From positions 186,001-250,000 of the forward strand of contig JAHQRK010000011.1 in assembly GCA_019828595.1 (NCBI GenBank): a stretch of DNA of 64,000 bases. Direction: 5' to 3'. The notes beneath the pieces were generated by a model, which saw nothing but the letters and a program-made list of their open reading frames with translations, searched no databases and was not told where the DNA came from. The translations under genes were made by a program, and so were the position numbers. Origin of the DNA: Aphanomyces cochlioides. Taxonomy: Eukaryota > Oomycota > Saprolegniomycetes > Saprolegniales > Verrucalvaceae. Shown here piece by piece: positions 40,102 to 48,511 of this stretch (the stretch's first letter is position 1; each line of letters begins with the position of its first letter).

Positions 40102-43100
40102 TTAAGCACATCCCGCGGCCTTGAGCAATGCTTCCAACTTGCCCTCAGCGTCTAAATCGGCAATCTTGTCGGAGCTACCAATGTACTTGCCACCGATCCA
40201 AATGCTTGGGTACGTGTTGGATCCCGTCAAGTCGGTCAAGGCATCGGAAATCGCATCGCCCGATGGACCTTCCTTGCGTTGAACATCCAATTCCAAGAAT
40301 GCCAATGTGCCACCAACGTCGGCAATTGTTTCCTTGACCCATTCACAAGCTTCGCACCAAGAGGCACCGAAACCAGCGCAGGCGTTCTTCTCAATGTAAT
40401 AGTTGATGAACGCGACGGGTTCCGTTGGGATGCCGCCTGGGGCAGGAGCTTTAGTGGGGGCGACGGTAGCAGCTTCGGTTGGCGCAGCCGTTGGAGCTTC
40501 AGTGGGGGCAGCGGTCGGAGCTTCAGTTGGAGCAGCTGTAGGAGCTTCAGTGGTGGAAGCTTCAGTTGGGGCTTCAGTTGGGGCTTCAGTGTAAGGAGCT
40601 GGTGCATCCGTTTCAATGTGGTCAGGGACGGAAGGTGGAGCTTGGCCGATAGGTTCACACAACGACAAGTATTCGCTCTTGTAGTTGCACTGGAACGTAG
40701 GGTCTTGGCAGCACACTCCAAATGGCCAGTTTTGCCCATTGCATTGGCTCCAGTTGGTGCTGCACTGTTGGCTCAAGGGTTGAGTAGGAGCGTCAGTGGG
40801 GGCTTCAGTTGATGGAGCAGGGGCTTCGGTTTCCAAGTTTTCTTGCGTGGGTTCTGGGCCGTAGCCATATCCAGTTTCGGGAACGTCAGTCGGCGCTTCA
40901 GTAGGTGCTTCCGTGGGAGCGACGGTGGGCGCTTCAGTCGGAGCGGCGGTTGGGGCTTCAGTAGGAGCTTCCGTAGGAGCTTCAGTTGGAGCTTCAGTTG
41001 GAGCAGGGGTCTCTTCGACAATGGCTTCAGTGACCGATGGCTCAAGGGCTGGCGCAGTCGTCGAAGGCACGCAGCAGACAGTGACTTCTTCACCAACCAC
41101 CAAGATAGCCGAGCATCGTTCGTTCTTGGAGTTCAAGATCGTTGGAAGGGCATCTTCCTTGCAGGCGTCCGAGAAACCGCACAAGTCGTTCAAGATAGCC
41201 CACGACGAATCGCCTTCCTTGACAGTGTGCTTGGAACACTGGGTCAAGTCCAAGTCGGTGGGGGGCGCCTTAGTCTTTGGTTTGTTGTGAGAGATGATGA
41301 TATGTTTTTTCACTACCACGGTCGTTTCGCCTTCGGGGGCTTCAGTTGTCTTCTTTTCGTCCTTCGGGCAGGGGGAAGGGAGAGGACGGCGAGTGCGCTT
41401 AGTTGGTTCAGGTGCCTCGGTTGGAGCGTCACCATAGCCGTAACCTTCCTCAGGAGGAGCTTCAGTGGTCTTCATTTCGTCCTTGCTGCAAGGTGAGGGA
41501 AGAGGGCGGCGGGTACGCTTGGTTGGCTCTGGGGTTTCCTCTACAGTCGGAGCAGGAGCATCCGTGACAATCAAGTCTGGGATAGGAGCAGGTGTCGTTA
41601 GAGCTTCAGTTGGGGCTTCGGTAGGAGCTTCAGTTGGGGCTTCAGTAGGAGCCTGCGTGGGGGCTTCAGTTGGAGCTGCGGTGGTAGGAGCTTCAGTTGG
41701 GGCTTCAGTTGGTGCTGCGGTGGTAGGAGCTTCAGTTGGGGCTTCAGTAGGCGCAACAGTGGTGGTAGGAGCTTCGGTTGGTGCGGCCGTCGTGGTAGGA
41801 GCTTCAGTAGGAGCCTCAGTAGGGGGTTGCGTGGGAGCTTCAGTGGGAGCAACAGTTGGAGTAGCGGTGGTGGTGCAAGGTGCCTTGGTCGTCGTGCAAG
41901 GAGGAGGAGTAGGGCAAGGAGCAGGGGTCGTGCAGGGAGCCTTCGTGGTCGTGTACTCGCAAGGAGGAGGAACTGGACGACGGGTGGTGGGGTTCGTGTA
42001 TTCGCAAGGAGAAGGCACAGGGCGGCGCGTTGGGTTGTGATACTCGCAAGGAAGAGGAGGTTGCTTGCGTTGGGTACGGTCAGGGTAGCCATTGATGGCA
42101 ACGAGGTCAAAGACCCACTTCTGGTACTTGACGAGAACGTCGCAGAATTGGACATGGAGGGGTTCATTGGGGCCAGTGATGGCCAAGCAGAGGCCCATCT
42201 TCTCCATGAAGTAGATTTGGCCGGTCAAATCGTTATATGACCAGGTTTGGTAAAAGTTTTCAGAGTCACACAAGCGGCCTTCGACCAAGCCGTCAATGCG
42301 GTCTTCGACCAATTCCAAGCAAGATTGCGAGTTGGCCTTGTTGCGGATGGTCTTGGCCACAGGATCGTAGAACCAGATTTGCGTGTCACGATACAAGCTT
42401 GGGGTGTCGATCGTAGTGACAGTCGTCTTGCCGTACTCTTGGGTGATCTTCCAGTCAGTGTCGACAATGTGGATGTTGGTTTCTTCAGTTTCGAAAGGAC
42501 GAATGGTGAACTTGCTCTTGGGTTCATCAAACGAGCATTCGACAACTTCTTGAGCTTGCTTGTCGCCGTCAACGGCGCGAATGCACTTGCCAGGGGCCTT
42601 TTCGCTCAACGAGACCAAAGAACCAACTTGGATGCGGACTTGCGTGGCCTTGGGACCCAAGTAGTGCACTGACGCGGCAGGGTTAGCTCTTTGGACTGGG
42701 GCTTCAGTTGGAGGGGGCGCAACATAAGGTTGGAGGTGACCGCACCAGCGATGGGTCGTGCGAGGCATGAGGCCACAGTCATAGGGGGACCAGTTAGCAT
42801 AGCAGAGCGAGTAGTAAGGCGTGAAGAATTGGCAGTTGCGGCAGTCACCACATTCAGCAAGGAATTCCACAGGAGCAGGGGTAGGAGCAGTTGTGGTGGG
42901 CTTGGCAGTGGTTGGAGCGAGGGTCACTTCTGGGTCGGAAACGATTTCAAACGTGCCATCGGCGCGGAATTCCCAGTGTTGGTTGGCGTTCGTGACGTCG
43001 CACCAGTAGACATGAAGTTGCGAGACACCATTGTCGTCAACGTAAGTGTCCAAGCACTGGTTGGTGCTCTTGGAGCGGAAAATTTTGTGGTCTTCGTCGT

Positions 43101-44172
43101 AGAACCACACTTCACGTTCCAACGAGTCGGTCAAACCAGAGGTAGGAGCTTCCAAGTAGACACGGCCAATAGTGTCCGTGTTGGCGCCGTCGCACTTGAT
43201 GACCTTGCCTTCGTGCCACAAACGCACAGCCTTTTGGACCTTGCCGACCACGACACGGGAAACATGTGGAAGCAAGTTGCGGTTCTCGTCGAAGAGACCA
43301 AAGTTCTTTTCGATGAGGCCGAAGTCCGAGTTGTCGCCCCACTTCAAGTTGAACGACGTGAAGTAGTAGAAGTTGAGGTTCTGCTGTTCGGCAAAGAGAA
43401 GGAAGTCCTTCAAGTACAAGCTGGAGGCTTCTGGGGTGGCTTCTTTGATAGAAGGGAACGATCCGTTGGCACTCCAACCTGTTTCGGCAATGAGAATTTG
43501 TTTGCCGGCAGCGCGAGCCGAGATTTGGATGTTCTTGAGGCGTTCAAACATGGTGTTGACACCATCCTTGGCCCAGATGCTTTCCCACTGGGAGAACTGG
43601 TTAGCAGCCACAACATCGACAGCAGGGTAGAGCAAATGCAAGTACTTGTAGGCATCCATGACATCGGCAATCGTGACGGGGAAGTTGAGGTTGTGTTGGC
43701 GCAAAAACTTGCGCACTTGGTCGACGTACGAGGTCAATTTGTACGTGCCTTCGAGGTCGCTCCAGTCGTGCTTGTCGTCAATGTAGTAGCGGAAAATGGC
43801 TTCACTGGAGACGTGCATGCCGACAACGTTGTCGCTGCGGATTTTACCTTCGGCGACCAATCGCTTGAACGTGACGAATTCCTTGTCGAAAGCGTCTTGA
43901 TCTGCGTAAATGTTACCCCAGAGGCCGAGCCAGAGGCGGACATTGTTTTCTGCAGCGACTTGGAGGACGCGGTCAATGCATGGGGATTGTGTGCCGTAGA
44001 CACGGACATTGCGCGCGACTTGCTTCATCGCGGCGAAATCGGCGCGCAATTCCCACAAGTTCTTGCATCCTCCCCATTCACTCGTACGAATGTCGTAATC
44101 CACACCGTACATCTTGCGGTCCAGAGCCGCAGAGGACGCGAAAAGCGCGCTCAGTGCAAACGCGAGCTTCAT
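40102..44172 (-). CDS. Secreted GH17 glucanase with lectin, LysM, CBM1-like and glutaredoxin domains
   Basis: 1356 residues, one exon. A signal peptide (MKLAFALSALFASSA) is followed by a glycoside hydrolase family 17 domain (about 20-300), acting on beta-1,3-glucan. Glu124 (VSSEAIFR) and Glu230 (IAETGWSANG) fit the acid/base and nucleophile. Next come a ricin-B-like region (about 305-415, ANQHWEF), a Cys-rich module (ECGDCRNCQFF), a second ricin-B-like region (about 515-690, YQTWSY and YQKWVF), and long Thr/Pro/Glu linkers (EAPT repeats; KRTRRPLPSPC twice). A LysM-like module follows (HTVKEGDSSWAILNDLCG), then a CBM1-like Cys module (CSTNWSQCNGQNWPFG, FQCNYKSEYLSLCEP). The last 104 residues are a glutaredoxin fold with active site C-E-A-C (about 1273-1276) and TYPSIWIGGKYIG. 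Together these point to a wall-bound enzyme; the redox domain is the odd part. Confidence 0.88.
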   Translation of the reverse strand: MKLAFALSALFASSAALDRKMYGVDYDIRTSEWGGCKNLWELRADFAAMKQVARNVRVYGTQSPCIDRVLQVAAENNVRLWLGLWGNIYADQDAFDKEFVTFKRLVAEGKIRSDNVVGMHVSSEAIFRYYIDDKHDWSDLEGTYKLTSYVDQVRKFLRQHNLNFPVTIADVMDAYKYLHLLYPAVDVVAANQFSQWESIWAKDGVNTMFERLKNIQISARAAGKQILIAETGWSANGSFPSIKEATPEASSLYLKDFLLFAEQQNLNFYYFTSFNLKWGDNSDFGLIEKNFGLFDENRNLLPHVSRVVVGKVQKAVRLWHEGKVIKCDGANTDTIGRVYLEAPTSGLTDSLEREVWFYDEDHKIFRSKSTNQCLDTYVDDNGVSQLHVYWCDVTNANQHWEFRADGTFEIVSDPEVTLAPTTAKPTTTAPTPAPVEFLAECGDCRNCQFFTPYYSLCYANWSPYDCGLMPRTTHRWCGHLQPYVAPPPTEAPVQRANPAASVHYLGPKATQVRIQVGSLVSLSEKAPGKCIRAVDGDKQAQEVVECSFDEPKSKFTIRPFETEETNIHIVDTDWKITQEYGKTTVTTIDTPSLYRDTQIWFYDPVAKTIRNKANSQSCLELVEDRIDGLVEGRLCDSENFYQTWSYNDLTGQIYFMEKMGLCLAITGPNEPLHVQFCDVLVKYQKWVFDLVAINGYPDRTQRKQPPLPCEYHNPTRRPVPSPCEYTNPTTRRPVPPPCEYTTTKAPCTTPAPCPTPPPCTTTKAPCTTTATPTVAPTEAPTQPPTEAPTEAPTTTAAPTEAPTTTVAPTEAPTEAPTTAAPTEAPTEAPTTAAPTEAPTQAPTEAPTEAPTEAPTEALTTPAPIPDLIVTDAPAPTVEETPEPTKRTRRPLPSPCSKDEMKTTEAPPEEGYGYGDAPTEAPEPTKRTRRPLPSPCPKDEKKTTEAPEGETTVVVKKHIIISHNKPKTKAPPTDLDLTQCSKHTVKEGDSSWAILNDLCGFSDACKEDALPTILNSKNERCSAILVVGEEVTVCCVPSTTAPALEPSVTEAIVEETPAPTEAPTEAPTEAPTEAPTAAPTEAPTVAPTEAPTEAPTDVPETGYGYGPEPTQENLETEAPAPSTEAPTDAPTQPLSQQCSTNWSQCNGQNWPFGVCCQDPTFQCNYKSEYLSLCEPIGQAPPSVPDHIETDAPAPYTEAPTEAPTEASTTEAPTAAPTEAPTAAPTEAPTAAPTEAATVAPTKAPAPGGIPTEPVAFINYYIEKNACAGFGASWCEACEWVKETIADVGGTLAFLELDVQRKEGPSGDAISDALTDLTGSNTYPSIWIGGKYIGSSDKIADLDAEGKLEALLKAAGCA

Positions 44173-45604
44173 CTCGACTTGTCTTTTCGGGAAGTGGATG
44201 GCATCGTAGCGTCCTCCTCGTCGTCGTACTCGTAAGTGTGAGTTGGGTGATTAACCTCTGACAATTTATATGTCAGTGTTACAGTACAAGTATCATCTCT
44301 CACAGTATATACTATATGAGAGTTATATTTACACATTTTTTTCAAATTTTCATATTTATAATGAATAAATATTATATATAAAAGGTTTTTGGTGCATTGA
44401 TTCTGACAGGGAAATGAATCTTGTGCAGTATTTCCTGTCAATGAATTTTTAGACTTGGTATTTGTATGGAGTGTCTGACAGTATACAAACTTCCATACAA
44501 AGGTGATCTGGAATGGCCAAATCGCAAAGTCAATTCCCTTCAAATCACCTTTTTATCCTTTCAAACCATTGGCGTGCGAAGCATCTTTGTAGAGGGAGTA
44601 CCGGTACTTCGAGAATTCAGGAGCACTCTCTGCGATGTGCGCCACACCCCACGACAGAGCGTCGGCGGTAGGAGATCCTAGCTTCGCCGCCAAAAGACCC
44701 AACAGACGGGGGGACGAGATGGAAGTTTCGTTTCGAGTGAATTGTCCATCGGATGTCACTGCTCCAAGTTCACAGTCGAGCGTCGGGTTAGAGAACCACT
44801 TACTGTACTACTCCACGACCCTCTTGAGGGAGTTTATATCACCCTTGGCCCCCCTCCCTTGGCCTTGTTTCAACATGGTATCTGAGTCAGTGATACTGTC
44901 TCACAAGGCGAGCGAGCCACACTGTCGACGCTTTGGCAGCTCGCTCCGAGGATAAAATTCTCCATGAAATGCAATCGATGTCGAGGATAGACTTGGATAG
45001 ACTACGCTGTAGTTAGAACGAATTCAACGGAAGTTCGCGTTGGTTTGACCGGTGAATCTCTCTCGCCCAGCTTGTAGTTCCTCCATGCAGTGTACTCGAA
45101 CTCGAGGAGCTCACAATCGCCACAGACTACATTGTAGTGCAGTGACGACGACGGTTGTCGTGGCGGTCTCTGTATCATCATTGTGTGGACAAGAATGAGA
45201 TACAAGACCATCCATCCATCTGGTTAAAGTCTCATTTGGTTGGCTTGGACGTTTGCGAAACCAGAACGAGCGAGGCATGGCTTGAAGTCCGTTGTCCCCG
45301 CAGTCGTCGTCGGTTTTTTTTTACCGCGAGATGGGTGGCAGTGTTTATTTCGCAGTCAGGACCATGAGATGAACGACAAATTTCAAAGATCGAGGAGCTG
45401 GACGGAGTCGCGATCACCTTTCTTCTTGTTTGCACAACGCCAACGACGGACAAATCACATGGCAACGGCGCATCCGGTGTGACAGAGATGCATACAGCCG
45501 CCAGCATACAAGCAGATGCCGCCGTCTATCTCCAAGCGCATTATCGTAGACACGAACATTCAATGGTTGGCATTGGCGATGTTAACCTCATTGGCTTGGT
45601 GTCA
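44173..45604. other. Intergenic with possible retrotransposon remnant
   Basis: AT-rich 5' flank of the GH17 gene to about 44450, then sequence without a supported gene. A candidate LTR end plus primer-binding site is listed separately. A frame around 45370-45590 is open but has no recognisable motif. Confidence 0.4.
44866..44895 (+). other. Candidate LTR end and tRNA primer-binding site
   Basis: The sequence ...TTTCAACA at 44868-44875 is followed directly by TGGTATCTGAGTC. LTRs of Copia elements commonly end in ...CAACA, and TGGTATC is complementary to a tRNA 3' end ...GATACCA, as in initiator-Met primer sites. No reverse transcriptase frame or matching second LTR was found, so at most a remnant. 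Confidence 0.25.
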
Positions 45605-45662
45605 TCCGGATAAAATCGTCGTGTCGAAATTTAGCCATCTTTGATTGGCTAGAATATCCGGA
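45605..45662. promoter_or_regulatory. Two TCCGGA palindromes before array gene 1
   Basis: TCCGGA at 45605-45610 and 45657-45662, 74 and 22 nt upstream of ATG 45684, spaced 52 bases. The same pair with the same spacing occurs at 47205 and 47257 before the decayed array copy. Confidence 0.45.
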
Positions 45663-45683
45663 AAGCTATTTTGGACCGACAAA

Positions 45684-46220
45684 ATGACCCCAGCATGGCT
45701 GAGTCGCCTGCGCCGCGGCCATGCGTACGTAGCGCTTCTTGTCTTGGGAATGATCATTTGCTTTGTGTGCATGTTTGCCCAGAAGCCTCCATATTGGGAT
45801 GAACCGCCGCCGCCATTCAATACGACGGCGTGTTCGGCGTGTGCCTACACTACTCAGTGGCCATGCCCGAATGTGTTCACCACTGGATCGCTGACAAATG
45901 CAATCGTGTGCTACCCGAGGTAGGATCAAGGAGCGACAAATGTGCTTGATATGTCATTTAGGACGATTGTTTGCTGCTGTCCTGCGGGTCAAGACGAAGC
46001 TGGAACGAGAGTGGGTTGCGCGTACTCTTGGACTCAAACGACGTGCATGTGTCGCCATGAACGTCGATGCGGAGAATCCTGCTTCATATATGAAAGTTTG
46101 CCTCCAATGGTTGTCGGTATTGCTCTTGGTGCGGCGCTCTTCGTCATCAGCGTTCGCTCACTCTGTCGTCGATGCAGACGTCAACAACAAGCAGAACCTC
46201 CCCAGGAAGGCAAAGCTTAA
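45684..46220 (+). CDS. Two-TM Cys-rich membrane protein, array copy 1
   Basis: Exons 45684-45919 and 45962-46220 (intron 42 nt), 164 residues. Layout: a short basic N-terminus; TM1 (YVALLVLGMIICFVCMFA); a loop starting KPPYWDEPPPPFNTTACSAC and WPCPNVF; a second Cys block (VCCCPAG, CMCRHERRCGESCFIYE); TM2 (VVGIALGAALFVISV); and an Arg/Cys-rich tail. The intron always falls between the two Cys blocks. I recognise no described family. The hydrophobic segments and paired Cys suggest a plasma-membrane or ER protein with a disulfide-bonded loop. Three related copies follow on the same strand. Confidence 0.75.
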
Positions 46221-46364
46221 GATAAACTAAATCCAAATTTTTCATATGGCAGAAGCTTAATCCAGTCATTTAGATTGCATCTTTGGTGTTAGTCTCCATG
46301 GTGTCGACCGCTTCGTCATGCTGTGGCGGTCACATTCGCAGCAAATCTATCTTTAACTTGTACG

Positions 46365-46900
46365 ATGAAAGTCCAGCCGTGGATGCGCAAGATCGAGTGC
46401 GTCAATGTGTGGATTCTTCTCCTAATTGGTAGTATTACCACTTGCTGTGTCTACATCTCGACTCTAAAGCCGCCCTACTGGTATGAGCCACCGCCACCGT
46501 TCAATACTACAGCGTGTTCAGCATGCGCTCAAAATCGCACGTGGCCATGCCTGAATGTCTTTGCACCTGAAATTTCAATCAACGCGACGGTTTGCTATCC
46601 CGAGTACGATCCAAGAGTCTATGGTATTTGACATGGTGTAGGAGTCTTCCTTGTTGCTGCCCGTTGGGCAACGATGCCGCTGGAAACACAATGAGCTGCG
46701 GGTATTCAGTCAGTCCGTCGCAGTGCATGTGTCGCCACGAGCGACCATGTGGAGAATCCTGCTTCATCAACGAAGGCCTGGCGCATCTGCTACTCGGTCT
46801 TGCCCTCACTGCCATCCTCTGTCTCACTTGTCTTTTCTTGGTATGCCGCTGCCTTTGCCGAAAACTTCAGCACAAGCAATCCCAACCAGAGATCTCTTGA
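46365..46900 (+). CDS. Two-TM Cys-rich membrane protein, array copy 2
   Basis: Exons 46365-46603 and 46642-46900 (intron 38 nt), 165 residues, same layout as copy 1: MKVQPWMRKIE start, TM1 (VWILLLIGSITTCCVYIS), KPPYWYEPPPPFNTTACSAC, WPCLNVFAPE, PCCCPLGNDAAGN, CMCRHERPCGESCFINE, TM2 (LLLGLALTAILCLTCLFLV), Cys/Arg tail. Closest to copy 3. No TCCGGA site was seen upstream of it. Confidence 0.75.
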
Positions 46901-47204
46901 ACAGCTTTTCTCTCCAAATTTTGACGATGACCTAGGCGAACTCAGTTAATCAATTAGCCCTTTTCATTGCTCAAGGCAGCGCAGTGCTGGCACTGGAGAT
47001 AGCTATGGTTCCACTTGCAATCACACTATGAGAGACTTGAAATCGCGACGAGAATGGCGGAAGGCAATACACGAAACCGTTCCAGTTGGTGTTCACGCCA
47101 GCCTTTTCAGAGTTCTGTAAGAGATGCAAGTTCGTGGCTATCCACGATTTCCGTGGCGATATCCAAAGGAACGAAAGGTTCCAAGCTCCACCTTTCCACA
47201 ATTG
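46901..47204. other. Spacer in the two-TM gene array
   Basis: No gene seen; short frames only. Confidence 0.4.
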
Positions 47205-47262
47205 TCCGGAAGAATCGCCGTGTCGATAGTGAAATACACAATGATTGGTCAGATTTTCCGGA
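47205..47262. promoter_or_regulatory. Two TCCGGA palindromes before decayed array copy
   Basis: TCCGGA at 47205-47210 and 47257-47262. The 58-base block aligns with 45605-45662 including flanks (AAAATCGTCGTGTCGA versus AGAATCGCCGTGTCGA), showing that the promoter was duplicated with the gene. Confidence 0.5.
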
Positions 47263-47280
47263 AATATCTATTTTCTAATT

Positions 47281-47516
47281 CGACGCCTTGCTGCTTGCGC
47301 TATGTCCATGTCTAGATCGTCCTCGTCGTGGCTGGCATTGCCGCATGTTTTGTCTACGTGTATACTGTCAAACCTTCTTACTGGGATGAACCACCACCAC
47401 TGTTCAATACGATATATTGTTGGGCATATGCTCAAAACCGTCGTACGCTCTGCTCGATTAGTCCTGGCACGAGAGTGCCAAAGCTAGGGATTGTTAAGCC
47501 TTTGGGTCTTCTTTGA
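47281..47516 (+). pseudogene. Two-TM array copy, truncated
   Basis: A frame reading VAGIAACFVYVYTVKPSYWDEPPPLFNT matches TM1 and the first loop of the family. It then loses the Cys block (IYCWAYAQNRRTLCS) and stops at 47516. The start codon and basic N-terminus are not recognisable, and the second exon is absent. Confidence 0.75.
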
Positions 47517-47605
47517 TGCCCCATTGGAGTGACGCTACTCTGTGCTTTTTGCAGCAAAATCAAAATTTCAGCTGAGATGTCCACAGGCTTAATACTAACG
47601 TATTG

Positions 47606-47736
47606 ACTTGCTCGGCTTGGAATCCTTTGTCAATTGCATCCTCGGTCGGTCTGGATGATATTTCAAGCTAGCGACGACGGCCACGTCACCCTTGTGAGCA
47701 CCTCGCTCTGTGGGCATTTCAAGAGCTGGATCATGT
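47606..47736 (-). pseudogene. Anoctamin exon fragment
   Basis: Read leftwards from 47736 the frame gives ALEMPTERGAHKGDVAVVAS, then LKYHPDRPRMQLTKDSK, and stops. The full anoctamin downstream has ALEMLTKQDARKRDAAIIAN, then LEYSPDRPRTQLTNDSK, in its last exon. About 40 aligned residues with the same spacing leave no doubt of common origin. Confidence 0.85.
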
Positions 47737-47801
47737 ACAGTCATCGACGTGGACTGTCTGATCTTCAAATTGACTGGAAAAATCTATTTTGAGCTGGAAC
47801 G

Positions 47802-48340
47802 ATGAAAGTGCCGACATGGATGCGCAGAGTGCGCTTTATCCATGTATGGATAATCCTCCTCGTGACTGGTGCGCTGGCTTGCTTTGTCTACATTGCGACT
47901 CGGAAGCCTGCCTACTGGTACGAGCCACCGCCGCCGTTCAATACGGCAGCTTGTTTAGCATGTTCTCAAGACAATCGTTGGCCATGCACTGGCGTCTTTG
48001 CACCTGAAATTTCAACCACCGCAGTCGTGTGCAGACCCGAGTAGGATCCAGAATGTAGACTAGCCTGACTCGTTGTAGGTCTCTGCCTTGCTGCTGTCCC
48101 ACGGCGAACGATGCTGCTGGAAACACAGTGAGCTGTGGATTCCAAAGTAATCCGACAGCCTGTTTGTGTCGCCACGAGCGACCATGCGGCGATTCTTGCT
48201 TCCTGAGTGAAAGCGTGGTGCCTTTTTTGATTGGTATTGGCATCTTTGCCGTACTCGGACTCACCTGTCTTTGCTTGGTTTGTCGCTCCTGCTGTTGTGG
48301 GCAGACCAAGGCGCAGCCTCCACAGCAAATAAAGCCATAG
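47802..48340 (+). CDS. Two-TM Cys-rich membrane protein, array copy 3
   Basis: Exons 47802-48040 and 48079-48340 (intron 38 nt), 166 residues. Same layout: MKVPTWMRRVR start, TM1 (VWIILLVTGALACFVYIA), KPAYWYEPPPPFNTAACLAC, WPCTGVFAPE, PCCCPTANDAAGN, CLCRHERPCGDSCFLSE, TM2 (FLIGIGIFAVLGLTCLCLV), tail CRSCCCG. The TM2-proximal part differs most between copies. It ends 171 bases from the stop of the convergent anoctamin gene. Confidence 0.75.
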
Positions 48341-48511
48341 AGAATAGAGAGAGCATGAGAGGCAACAGCCGAGCCGTCATTTGACTTCAAATAATCCTGC
48401 GATTTGCTCTGGAATGCTCTAGTTGTTTCTGACAACTGAGTGGGGTTTCTGCACTTCGGTGTGTTCCACATGAGATATTCGATTACGACTTACATGGCGG
48501 AGGCACTGCAA

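Noticed and set aside
40279..44235. Long plus-strand ORFs opposite the GH17 gene (for example 42691-44235)
   Set aside because: The minus-strand frame has a complete signal peptide and ordered domains; the plus frames are low-complexity mirror images.
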